Below, piece after piece: positions 1 to 8,398 of a stretch of DNA of 64,000 nt (positions are counted from its first letter, which is position 1; every line of letters begins with the position of its first letter). This stretch comes from Candidatus Latescibacterota bacterium (GTDB lineage Bacteria > Latescibacterota > UBA2968 > GCA-2709665). Position numbers and translations under genes: made by a program. The stretch covers positions 1-64,000 of the forward strand of contig JAGWBX010000064.1 in the NCBI GenBank assembly GCA_021295655.1. The letters are read 5' to 3'. The notes beneath the pieces are model-generated. The model was not told the DNA's origin and made no database searches. It saw only the letters and a program-made list of their open reading frames with translations.

Positions 1-439
1 ACCTGTTGTGGTAGAGCACGGACAGGGTGGTTCCGGCCTCGCTGCAGGCCCGGATCATCCGGTCCGCGTCTCGCAGGCAGGTGGCCATCGCCTTCTCGCA
101 CAGGACAGCCTTCGCACCCGCATCGGCGGCCGCCACCGTCATCTCGGCGTGCAGGTGGGCGTGGGTCGCGACGCTGACGATGTCCAGCGATTCCGCCGCC
201 AGCATCTCGCGATAGTCGGTGTAGAGACGCTGGACACCCCAGCGGTTGGAGAAGTCGGCCAGCCGCTCCGCGTGGTTATCAGCTGCGGCCACCACCTGCG
301 TGCTATCCACCCGGCCATAGGCGCCCGCCAGAACACCAGGCTGGGGAACCCGCCCCGGCTGCCTCTGCTTTTCGTCGTCCATCGTACTGGCCATGCGACC
401 GCAGCCGATGATTCCCACACGATAGGGCGTTTCGCTCAA
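1..439 (-). CDS. Gfo/Idh/MocA-family oxidoreductase, C-terminal part beyond window
   Basis: This is the N-terminal 146 residues of an NAD(P)-dependent sugar dehydrogenase of the Gfo/Idh/MocA family; the rest lies past the left edge. The Rossmann glycine motif reads VGIIGCGRMA (residues 8-17). The family EKP motif appears as CEKAM (114-118), so the usual proline is alanine. The start is a TTG at 439, chosen because MSETPYRVGIIG begins exactly where the Rossmann strand should and an AGGCGGG stretch lies about 7 bases upstream. It begins 20 bases after the stop of the neighbouring PcRGLX-like gene, so the two are probably cotranscribed. No ATG was found in this frame. Family members oxidise or reduce sugars and inositols in the cytoplasm; the substrate cannot be told. 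Confidence 0.8.
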   Translation of the reverse strand, partial: MSETPYRVGIIGCGRMASTMDDEKQRQPGRVPQPGVLAGAYGRVDSTQVVAAADNHAERLADFSNRWGVQRLYTDYREMLAAESLDIVSVATHAHLHAEMTVAAADAGAKAVLCEKAMATCLRDADRMIRACSEAGTTLSVLYHNR

Positions 440-459
440 GTCTGTGCCCGCCTCAGCAG

Positions 460-1431
460 TTACATCACCCGGCACTCCAGCTCCGTCGCCATTGCTGCCG
501 CCGGCGTATGATGGTGGTCCATCGGGGGCGTTGTCAGGTAGTGCATATACAGGATCCCGGGTTTCTCCAGGGATGGAAATAGCGTCCGGAAGCGCCCATT
601 GGCTTCGACTTCGTAGCGCACGGAGCCTTTCCGGGACCACGCGCCGGCGGCCGCGACGTCCACGGTCGCCGTATTGTCGGTTACCACGGCCCAACTCGTG
701 CCCTCGCCGTCGGACCGTTGACGTGCTCCGAACGCGGTAACAAGGGGCCCATCCGGCAGGTTGAAGGTGTTTTCGACGACAACTGTCGCAATTTGCGACA
801 CATCGCCCGACACGACCTCGTGTTCCGCACGAAACCAGGAAACGCCCGAAAAAAAGGTCAGATACGCGACAAACTCGTACCCACCGCCATAGGTCCCATC
901 CACACGCAAACGCGCCGTCCTGGGACCCCGCGTCTCGACGTCGATCCGGACCTCCCCAGACGGAAACAGGATCCTACCGTCCTTGCGGAGGAGCGCCGGC
1001 CCGGGCGCCCCAGGCCCGTGAAATGCCCTGCCGTCGAAAATGACGTTTTCCACGAAGTTGAAACGCCACTTCCGGACCTGGTAAATCACCGGCCCCTGTT
1101 GCACTTCGATAGGGTCTTTGCGATCACGGACCTTGATGGGATTCGGCGGCGGCGGGGGAGGAGGCGTCCCGTCTCCGTATTCGAAAGCGAGTATTTCCTC
1201 GCCTCCGGCGCGGAGCCGCGCCGGAAATGAGACCTCAGCGGTCCTCACGCTGGCATCGTCCCAGGTCTCCAGCGCGTCCACCTGCACGGGCCGGGGTTCG
1301 CCTTCTGTGTCCAGCATTCTCGCCGGGGTGTCTTCGGTGAACTCGCCGGGCATGAAGTCCAGCGTTGTCGAGCACGGGAAATTTCGCCTGTTAAACCCGT
1401 CCCTCTCGGAAACGCGGATCTGTTTGCGCAT
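460..1431 (-). CDS. PcRGLX/YetA-like RIFT-barrel protein, short form
   Basis: A 323-aa protein starting at MRKQIRVSERDG, where GGGAGG sits 7 bases before the ATG. The stretch ETWDDASVRTAEVSFPA followed by AGGEEILAFEYGDG resembles the first (RIFT-barrel) domain of PcRGLX/YetA-type proteins, a group that includes exo-acting rhamnogalacturonan lyases. Those proteins are usually far longer (several hundred residues more), with a catalytic toroid that is absent here. A run of seven prolines follows the barrel-like segment. The C-terminal half (for example FSGVSWFRAEHEVVSGD) also looks like beta-sandwich sequence. There is no signal peptide. It sits between a broken phytanoyl-CoA dioxygenase and an oxidoreductase. 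It may be a carbohydrate-binding or truncated lyase-related protein; the domain match is from memory and only moderately certain. Confidence 0.6.
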   Translation of the reverse strand: MRKQIRVSERDGFNRRNFPCSTTLDFMPGEFTEDTPARMLDTEGEPRPVQVDALETWDDASVRTAEVSFPARLRAGGEEILAFEYGDGTPPPPPPPNPIKVRDRKDPIEVQQGPVIYQVRKWRFNFVENVIFDGRAFHGPGAPGPALLRKDGRILFPSGEVRIDVETRGPRTARLRVDGTYGGGYEFVAYLTFFSGVSWFRAEHEVVSGDVSQIATVVVENTFNLPDGPLVTAFGARQRSDGEGTSWAVVTDNTATVDVAAAGAWSRKGSVRYEVEANGRFRTLFPSLEKPGILYMHYLTTPPMDHHHTPAAAMATELECRVM

Positions 1432-1518
1432 TCCGGCACCTCCCGAAATCGCCGCCATCCTCCGTATCCTGTCCCGGAATGGCGCCAACATTCGGCAATC
1501 TGTTGCCGGGATGGAACA

Positions 1519-2269
1519 CTATTGCAAACCGAGTTCCACCCACTTTGAGGCCATGCGGCGGATGCGAGGCCTTTTGCTTTCGAGGAAGTCGTCGGTGAAA
1601 GCCCGGCCAGGCTGGCTGTACTGGAACCGCGCCATCAGATCGATCAGGACGCGGTGGTTTTTTTCCATCATCTCAACGTGTTCGGGCTTCGTGGCTTTGG
1701 GGACGAAATTTACCGCCAGGTGACGTCGTCCCGCCGCTCCGCCGTAGGCCGCATGCCAGATGTTCATGTTCAGAAACAGTACGTCGCCCGGTTTGGACTC
1801 CAGAAAGTAGCACGGTACGTCCGCTCCGGGCACCCCCAGTTTCTCAATGGGCCTCAGCGCCTCGTGAAACGGCGGGCGGTGCGAGCCGGGGATCACCCGC
1901 AGGCAGCCCGTGGTACAGAGACACCTTCATCGGGGGAAAATTCAACCGGCTGCCGTCGGGGTGCCATTCCGTTTCGCCCACGTAGAGATTGCCCTCGGAG
2001 CAGAGCCAGTGAAACCCCGGCCCCAGCAGGCGTTCCACGGTTGTATAGATGCGGTCGTCCGCGGCGAGTTCCGTCAACAGAGGATGGCGCTCCGCGATTC
2101 CATAGAGGGCCTGTCGTTGCTCGCCCGGAAAAGGCTGACCTTCCCGGTCCTTCTCCAGCATGTCGTCGAAAGTACGGCTGATCGCGTCCATCTCCTCCGG
2201 GCTGAACGCTTCGCGTAGCGGAAGAAAGCCGAATGTCCTGAAGAATTCGACCTGTTGATCGCTTATCAT
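1519..2269 (-). pseudogene. Phytanoyl-CoA dioxygenase family protein, broken by an out-of-frame deletion
   Basis: The N-terminal half starts at ATG 2269 (AAAGGGG upstream) and reads MISDQQVEFFRTFGFLPL. It carries the HxD iron-ligand pair as WHPDG (H103, D105) and reaches KVSLY. The family then expects about seven residues (such as LDPVTxD) before TGCLRVIPGSH. Instead TTGCLRVIPGSHRPP follows at once in another frame, near 1913-1916, so roughly 20 bases seem to be missing. The second half is otherwise normal and includes the distal histidine region FLNMNIWHAAYGG, ending at 1519. The family are Fe(II)/2-oxoglutarate oxygenases, often multiplied in sponge-associated and marine lineages. As written the gene yields only a truncated product; a sequence or assembly error is the alternative. 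Confidence 0.75.
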
Positions 2270-2347
2270 GCCCGCCCCTTTCGCATTGTCGAATTGCCTA
2301 TCCCTTCGAACCATTGAGGTGTACCCACGCAACCGGCGGCGCGTGAT

Positions 2348-3523
2348 CTATTCCGTCTCGATGTTCCAGTTTACAAGACCCACGTCCCGCGGACCGTACA
2401 GCCCGGGTCCAAAGGTATCGTCCCGCTGGCGGTAGCCCGTCCCGTAAGCGGTCAGGATCGAGTCGTCAGGGAGCACAGTTGAGGACGTCGTGTGGGGGCT
2501 GGCTTGCCAGGCGCCGGTGCGCAGTTTGCCCTCCGGCGAGGGGGACCCCCTTTTGTTTCCTGTCCATTCCGCAAGTACATAGCGGCGGTCCAGGTCCCAC
2601 CTCAGCCCGTTGTCGCGGCTCACGACCGCCTCGATGCCGAAGCGGGGGAAGCCCTCGGCGGTGTCGGGGTATCCCAGCCGAACCACATATGTAGCTAAAA
2701 TGTATCCACCAGACAGAAGCGCGGTACTGGCGTGATGACGCCCCCAGTCATAGAGTTGCCGGACCTCGCTCCATGTGTAGCCGTTGTCTCGAGAAATAGA
2801 TATCCCGAACCCTTCGTAGTGATCGAACCGAAGGGACTTGAGCGCTTCAGGAGGGTCCGTCCGGCAGGTTGCGACGATATCGCCGTTAACCGCCCGAACG
2901 GGGCATACCTCGTTCACGCCCTTGAACTCAGCTACGTGACGGGCCCCATTCCATGTTCGGCCGCGGTCCGTGCTGAATCGGACGTAGGCCTGTGAGGTCA
3001 TGGTTTCTGAATCGCCCCAATAGCCCGTTTCCATCAGACGCGTCACCCTGCCCGTATCGGGGTCTCTGTCCACCAGGACCGGGTCCCAGGCCATCCACGT
3101 TCTCCCGTTTGGCGCCGGTTCCACCGGCACGGTGTCACCCCACGTCGCACCGTAATCGTCGCTGAACCACCTCACCGGCGGGTGGCACGAATACAGCATC
3201 AACCTGCCCTCGCCCAGGTTGGTCAGCGCGTGGCCGAGCCCGCAGGCGGGATTGCCTGTTGCGTCGGTGTGTACGTAGGCCGGATCGCTCCACGTGGCGC
3301 CAAGGTCGTTGCTGAACAGGACCATGGCGTGGTGTACCCAGGGACTGCCGGGATAGTCGCAGCTCAACAGCATCAGCACCCGGTCCACTTCCGGCATATA
3401 CACGATATGGGGCACGGCCACCGCCCGGTTCCAACTTTCGGTCACGATCTGCGAACGGGCGGGGAGTTCAATCGGTTCGCCATCCGGATTCAGTCGGATC
3501 ACCCTGTTATCTTCCCACATGCC
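2348..3523 (-). CDS. Sialidase-fold (BNR/Asp-box) glycoside hydrolase-like protein
   Basis: A 391-aa six-bladed propeller protein. Five Asp-box motifs (SxDxGxTW) are visible: FSNDLGATW (69-77), FSDDYGATW (119-127), FSTDRGRTW (182-190), ISRDNGYTW (242-250) and VSRDNGLRW (300-308). The start is ATG 3523; the reading frame runs further upstream, but that part is low-complexity DNA containing heptamer repeats. No signal peptide is evident, so the protein may act on imported oligosaccharides in the cytoplasm, or use an unrecognised export route. It is flanked by a broken dioxygenase and an oxidoreductase. Sialidase activity itself is not certain, since many Asp-box proteins act on other glycans or none. 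Confidence is high for the fold, low for the substrate. Confidence 0.8.
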   Translation of the reverse strand, partial: GMWEDNRVIRLNPDGEPIELPARSQIVTESWNRAVAVPHIVYMPEVDRVLMLLSCDYPGSPWVHHAMVLFSNDLGATWSDPAYVHTDATGNPACGLGHALTNLGEGRLMLYSCHPPVRWFSDDYGATWGDTVPVEPAPNGRTWMAWDPVLVDRDPDTGRVTRLMETGYWGDSETMTSQAYVRFSTDRGRTWNGARHVAEFKGVNEVCPVRAVNGDIVATCRTDPPEALKSLRFDHYEGFGISISRDNGYTWSEVRQLYDWGRHHASTALLSGGYILATYVVRLGYPDTAEGFPRFGIEAVVSRDNGLRWDLDRRYVLAEWTGNKRGSPSPEGKLRTGAWQASPHTTSSTVLPDDSILTAYGTGYRQRDDTFGPGLYGPRDVGLVNWNIETE

Positions 3524-3528
3524 TTTCG

Positions 3529-3570
3529 TCTTTCGCTGACGGCTGACCACTGATAGCTGATTGCTCTGTC
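3529..3570. repeat. Degenerate heptamer repeat
   Basis: From 3536 the plus strand can be cut into five 7-base units: ctgacgg, ctgacca, ctgatag, ctgattg and ctctgtc. The tract lies between the sialidase start codon (3523) and the stop of the next oxidoreductase gene (3604). It resembles the short tandemly repeated heptamers described in some cyanobacteria. No function can be assigned. Confidence 0.55.
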
Positions 3571-3603
3571 TGAAGGGCAGGGGGAAGAGGTCCCGCCCGT
3601 ACG

Positions 3604-4596
3604 CTAAACATCGATCCATCGCTTCGTATTGGACGACTCTACGACCGCATCCAGCACCCGGAGCACGCGAAGGCCATCCGATACCGGAATGGGAGCACGT
3701 GCTCCCGATCTCGTGGCCTCGACGAACGCCGCCAGTTCCCGGTAACACATCTCCTCCAGGTTATCGCCGGGAATGCGCAGGACCGTGGGATGCGCGTATT
3801 CAGGGATCACCCGGCTTTCCACGGTCACAACGTCACCCTTCCAGTCGCCCCGGACCCGCCCTCGGGTTCCGAACACGTATACGAAATCGAAACCGACGCC
3901 GCAGGCCTGGGAGACGGAAAACGTCGCGACCGCGCCGCCCTTGAGCCGTACGGTATAGGCCGACGTCTCGTCCGTCCCTCCCGCATTCCATCGCACGGTG
4001 CCCGAAACGGATTCCGCATCGTCTCCTGTCATCCACAACACCTGGTCCGTCAGGTGGGAGCCCAGAAAGAAGAGTTGACCGCCGCCTTCCGTCCAGGGCC
4101 CTCCGAGCCACCCTCCCAGGGGACCGCCGCCCTTGCCGGCCGCCACGAAGCTGACGTCACCCACCGCACCCCGGTCCAGCAGCGATTTGATGTACATCCG
4201 GCTGAGCGAATAGCGCATGCAGTAACCCACCATCGCCACTACGCCCTGCCGGTCGGCGGCTTCCACCACCTCGGCGCCCTCCACCGCATCAAGTCCCATC
4301 GGCTTCTCGATAAAGACGTGCTTCCCGGCGCCGATGGCCGACAGCGCCACGTCCTTGAGATACCGGTGCGGGACGGCCACGACCACCGCGTCCACACGTG
4401 GGCTTTCCGTGACTTCCGCCACAGAATCGTGCACCGCTTCGATTCCGAAGGCGTCAGCCACCTGTCGAGCCCTGGCTTCATCCACGTCCGCGCACGAAAC
4501 CAGCCGGGCTGAATCTATCCGTGAGAATGCCGGGGCGAGATTCATGCGGGTCTGCCCGCCGCATCCGACCAGCCCGACACGCAGTGTATCCGACAT
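3604..4596 (-). CDS. Gfo/Idh/MocA-family oxidoreductase
   Basis: A complete 330-aa cytoplasmic dehydrogenase. The Rossmann motif is VGLVGCGGQ (residues 7-15), the EKP motif is IEKPMG (96-101), and the GGGQLFFLGSHLTD segment fits the conserved region carrying the family catalytic histidine. The ATG at 4596 is preceded by CAGGAGA at the right spacing. Gfo/Idh/MocA enzymes catalyse NAD(P)-linked oxidation or reduction of sugars, sugar acids and inositols. The gene lies just downstream of two giant lyase-propeller genes in the same direction, which suggests that it processes monosaccharides they release. The substrate is unknown. Confidence 0.88.
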   Translation of the reverse strand: MSDTLRVGLVGCGGQTRMNLAPAFSRIDSARLVSCADVDEARARQVADAFGIEAVHDSVAEVTESPRVDAVVVAVPHRYLKDVALSAIGAGKHVFIEKPMGLDAVEGAEVVEAADRQGVVAMVGYCMRYSLSRMYIKSLLDRGAVGDVSFVAAGKGGGPLGGWLGGPWTEGGGQLFFLGSHLTDQVLWMTGDDAESVSGTVRWNAGGTDETSAYTVRLKGGAVATFSVSQACGVGFDFVYVFGTRGRVRGDWKGDVVTVESRVIPEYAHPTVLRIPGDNLEEMCYRELAAFVEATRSGARAPIPVSDGLRVLRVLDAVVESSNTKRWIDV

Positions 4597-4672
4597 GGGA
4601 GTCTCCTGAGGAATGCGCGTTCAAAGGTTTTGTGTTTTCAACCGATCCAAACCGTCACGGAGATCGCCGCAA

Positions 4673-7600
4673 TCACAGACTCAGCAACGAGAGGGTCCCG
4701 TCCGAACATCCGAGCAGGAGGCGGCCGCCCTCGTGCGGCGTCAGGGCGTGAATCTTCGCCCCGGTACGGTGGATGCCCGTCGTTCGTCCGTCTGCGTCCA
4801 GGACCCACACGCTCCCGTCCTCACAGCCAGCGACGATCTCCGGCGCGCCATCCCGATTGACGTCGGCGGCAAACAAACGCCGCACCGGGGCCTCCAGGTT
4901 GCGCCGCCATCGCTCATCGCCGTTTTCATCGAACAGGTAGAGATAGAAACAATCCGACCCGGCCGCCACCTCGGGCTTCCCGTCGCCGTCCAGATCCACT
5001 GCGGCAACCGCGTGCACCTCCTCGCCCACGTCCCGCGTCCACAGGGTCGCCAGCGTCTCACCGTCCAGCCTCAGCGCGTGCACCTTCGACCGGGTCGTTC
5101 CGCACGCGATCAGATTGTCGCCGCTTCCGTACAGATACACGTCGCATCCGGGCAGCATCGACGGCCAACCGTCCAGCCCGTTTTCCGCGATCGCATTTCC
5201 GTCCGCGTCCAGCACGTAGCAGGTACCCCCGCAGGATATCCTGCCGGGCCCACCGATCACCTCGGGCAACCCGTCGCCGTCCACGTCCGCCAGGCAGAAC
5301 GGGTCGAAGATCCCGTAGATGAAGAAATTCCAGCGCCTGTTGCCGTCCGCGTCGAAACAGTGGAGTTGCCGGTCCGTGACCGCAGCGAGGATGTCCGGCC
5401 GTCCGGTGCCTTGAAGGTCCGCCGCCTTGACCAGTTCGACGGAGGAATTGCGGGTATACCACGCCCAGCCTCCACGGAAGATCTCGAACCTGTGGGACCA
5501 TTGCACGGCGCCTTCGCCATCCAGATAGTAAAGATACCGGTTGTTGGCGCCAACCGCCACCGGACCGCTCTCGTCGCCGTTCCGCCCCGCCGCGCACACG
5601 GACAAGACGGCATCCCCGGCCCGAAACGTCCAATCGGTTTCTCCTTCCCGAGACAGCGCAACCACGCGCCCATCCTGCGTCCCCGCAACCACGCCATCTC
5701 CCCTGAGCGACGCGCATCGCACCGCGGAGCCGAAATCACGCGACCATACGGGACGCAGGGACGGCGCCGATACTTTCCTGATCGCCGATCCACCATCGGG
5801 ACGCCATTCAGGAAGCCTCCGCAGCGTTGGTGAAATACGTGCGCCGTCCCCTGCCGCCAGGCGTACGTGATGCCGCCCGGCCTGCAACGTTTGCTTCTCG
5901 CCGCACAAAACGGCGTTTGCGGTGTCCTTCGTGTCCGCCACGCCGATGCCGGACTTGAGGTCCACCTCTATGGACACCGGCGCGTCGCTTTCGAAAAGCG
6001 GTGTGTCCGTGCGCAATAACGTGCCTCCGAGCAGGGCGAACCATCCCTCTCCGATCGCGTATACGTCCGCCCTTCCCGATATCGGGCCGGTCCCAAACGA
6101 CCTGTCCGCGCCGCCGGTCCCGATGAGCATTCGTCCCTCCGATCCTTCGATCAGAACCGCGGTCTCTTCAACGCGCCGCATCCGTACGTCCACGGGTTTC
6201 GCACCGTTTGTCGCGTAGAACAGATTGATGAACGTGTGCCGGTCTCCCGCGGCCATCTCGCGGCTGACGGACTGACGCAGGATATTGACGAAATCATCCG
6301 AATACGGATAGTCCTTCCACCAGTGCCCGAACGCCTCCCAGTCCCGTTCCAGAGTCACACGGTCTCCTCCGGCGCCCTCCAGGACGAATCGATCTTCACG
6401 CCCGCTGTCCGGGTCACGCTGCAGGGTCTCCAGCCGATCCCCATCCAGCGTCGGCGTCCCCAGCGTCCGCCAGTTGCATTCCAGCGCGAACGTGCCCGCC
6501 CTGCTGGCTTCGACCTCATCGATGAATACGAAAAAACGCCCCTTGCGCCAGACGACGTTCCTTGTCCATCGCGCTCCCCATTCCCCATCCATCGAGGTCC
6601 GGCTCATGCCCGTCCGGTCCAGGTCCGCCACGCCCTCCAGACGACACAGGGCGGGCACCTCCCACGGCGCTCCGTTTCGGACCGCCGTCACCCCGTTGTG
6701 ATGTTTCAGGGTGGGCCCTTCCGTGTAGGAGGCATCCACGAGAAAGACACGGTCGTTCGCCGAAAACTCCACGATGGTGTTTCCGTCGTCGTGGCCGTGG
6801 TTGCCGTATGAGATTCCGTGGATCATCAGGTACTGATCCTTCCGGTTGAACCCCTCGCGAAAACACAGGGTGTCGAACGCCTCTTCGCGCTGCAGATTGA
6901 GGGGCTTCACTTCCGACGGCCGCGCCTTCGGGTCAGCGGCGAAGTCGTAGAAGCCCTCTGCGACCTCCAGCACCCTTACGCCGTCCATTTCCGAGGGGGT
7001 CTCGGGTTCGAGACCGTCGCCGAAGTATTTCTCGAAGCCATGGATGAGCGACACCCGGTCCGAATGTGCGCGAATCAGGAACTCCGCGCGGCCGTCGCCA
7101 AGCACGTGCCCCGCCTTGGCCAGGAAACTGGCGGGCGGCGGCACCTGGCACCCCCCCGAATCGCCGAACGGCGGCATCGCTCCCCGGTTGTTGCAGTACA
7201 ACACCGCCTGGTCCAGCGACCGCCGGCAATTCCCGTTTTCGACGTAGGTCCGGTCGCCGCTGGCGAGGGTATAGGTCAGGAGATGGTCCAGTGTCGTCCA
7301 CTGGTACGCATTCGCATCCTCGGTGGGCTTGAACGAAGCCGCCTGACCCTTGAACAGGTCCGCGGACGCCGTCTGCCACTCCTGTGCCTCCGGCATCCCG
7401 TAATGCGTGGCGAAGTAACGGCCCGCGAACCACGACGACAGGCCCACCAGCGTCTGGTGGTTCTGCCGCACCATCCGGTGGCCCACGCCCTCACGAAAGA
7501 ATCGGTTGTATGCGCCTTCGTTCGAGTCCATCAGCCACAACAGATAGCGCGTGATCCTCAGGCGGTCGTCATCGGAAAAAACCGGACTCTCTTCGATCAG

Positions 7601-8374
7601 GTCCCAGATCACCGCCAGCCACCACACGTTGAAGTGCGCCATCACGCCGTGCTCCCCCATCGTCAGATGCGCATCAACCGCCTCGCGTAATGCCTTCGCA
7701 TGGACTTCAAATCCCGTCCGATGGTACGCGAATCCCTGCCTTCCGGCCTCCGTAACCATCCCGTGCCCCGCCCCGGCTTTCGAGGCGTGCGGCTGGCTGA
7801 CCTGCCGGACGTAGTCCTCCCGCCGCTCGTCGAGCCAGCCGTGGGCCGGACGGGTGAGCGAATTGAAGGCGGAACCCGGTTCGACGTCCATCAGCCATCC
7901 CAGACTGAGTGTCTCGCCGTTACCGGCCCGTGAAAGAAACCGGAACGCCGCGAGGTCCAGCCCGTCCTCGTCGCTGGCTCCAAGAAGAACCACATTCTTC
8001 CCGTTTCCCGGCAGGTTGTGGAGCGTCCGGAGCGTGTAGCCCCCCTCGCCGGGATAACAGAGGTCTTCGATGGCCCACCACTGGTAATAGAGCCAGCGAA
8101 TGAAGGGGTTGTCGGCCATATTCCCCAGCGCAACAACGTGTGTATCGAGCAGCGGCCCGGAGGCCGTCACGTCATCGGCGCGGACGACGGGGAGACGGGC
8201 GCTCGTGGCCGCCTCGATTTTTTCGGCGATTCGTTCTGCCTGCCGTTCGTGCGCGGGATGATCCCCGATGACGATCTTCCCACCCGGTTCACCGTTCGCC
8301 GCCAGCACAGTTTCAATGTGCATTTCCTTCAACGTATCGATGTTCAGTCCGACCGACCCTCGATCCGAGTCCAT
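4673..8374 (-). CDS. Heparinase/alginate-lyase-like protein with C-terminal beta-propeller (paralog A)
   Basis: A 1233-aa protein in three parts. Residues about 20-150 look like the N-terminal alpha/beta domain found before GH67/GH20-type catalytic domains (NGEPGGKIVIGDHP, then HVVALGN). Residues about 170-860 form the alpha-toroid plus beta-sandwich of heparinase II/III-type lyases, with QNH at 304-306 and a histidine-rich HGHDD at 526-530. Residues about 875-1233 form a PQQ/FG-GAP-like propeller with repeats such as ADVDGDGLPEVIGG, VDLDGDGKPEVAAG and ADVNRDGAPEIVAG. An AGGAGG stands before ATG 8374. No signal peptide is seen. It is nearly collinear with the protein at 33143-36886. It probably cleaves uronic-acid-containing polysaccharides; the substrate is unknown. 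Confidence 0.8.
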   Translation of the reverse strand: MDSDRGSVGLNIDTLKEMHIETVLAANGEPGGKIVIGDHPAHERQAERIAEKIEAATSARLPVVRADDVTASGPLLDTHVVALGNMADNPFIRWLYYQWWAIEDLCYPGEGGYTLRTLHNLPGNGKNVVLLGASDEDGLDLAAFRFLSRAGNGETLSLGWLMDVEPGSAFNSLTRPAHGWLDERREDYVRQVSQPHASKAGAGHGMVTEAGRQGFAYHRTGFEVHAKALREAVDAHLTMGEHGVMAHFNVWWLAVIWDLIEESPVFSDDDRLRITRYLLWLMDSNEGAYNRFFREGVGHRMVRQNHQTLVGLSSWFAGRYFATHYGMPEAQEWQTASADLFKGQAASFKPTEDANAYQWTTLDHLLTYTLASGDRTYVENGNCRRSLDQAVLYCNNRGAMPPFGDSGGCQVPPPASFLAKAGHVLGDGRAEFLIRAHSDRVSLIHGFEKYFGDGLEPETPSEMDGVRVLEVAEGFYDFAADPKARPSEVKPLNLQREEAFDTLCFREGFNRKDQYLMIHGISYGNHGHDDGNTIVEFSANDRVFLVDASYTEGPTLKHHNGVTAVRNGAPWEVPALCRLEGVADLDRTGMSRTSMDGEWGARWTRNVVWRKGRFFVFIDEVEASRAGTFALECNWRTLGTPTLDGDRLETLQRDPDSGREDRFVLEGAGGDRVTLERDWEAFGHWWKDYPYSDDFVNILRQSVSREMAAGDRHTFINLFYATNGAKPVDVRMRRVEETAVLIEGSEGRMLIGTGGADRSFGTGPISGRADVYAIGEGWFALLGGTLLRTDTPLFESDAPVSIEVDLKSGIGVADTKDTANAVLCGEKQTLQAGRHHVRLAAGDGARISPTLRRLPEWRPDGGSAIRKVSAPSLRPVWSRDFGSAVRCASLRGDGVVAGTQDGRVVALSREGETDWTFRAGDAVLSVCAAGRNGDESGPVAVGANNRYLYYLDGEGAVQWSHRFEIFRGGWAWYTRNSSVELVKAADLQGTGRPDILAAVTDRQLHCFDADGNRRWNFFIYGIFDPFCLADVDGDGLPEVIGGPGRISCGGTCYVLDADGNAIAENGLDGWPSMLPGCDVYLYGSGDNLIACGTTRSKVHALRLDGETLATLWTRDVGEEVHAVAAVDLDGDGKPEVAAGSDCFYLYLFDENGDERWRRNLEAPVRRLFAADVNRDGAPEIVAGCEDGSVWVLDADGRTTGIHRTGAKIHALTPHEGGRLLLGCSDGTLSLLSL

Positions 8375-8398
8375 TTTTCCTCCTGCCCGCGGCCCGGT

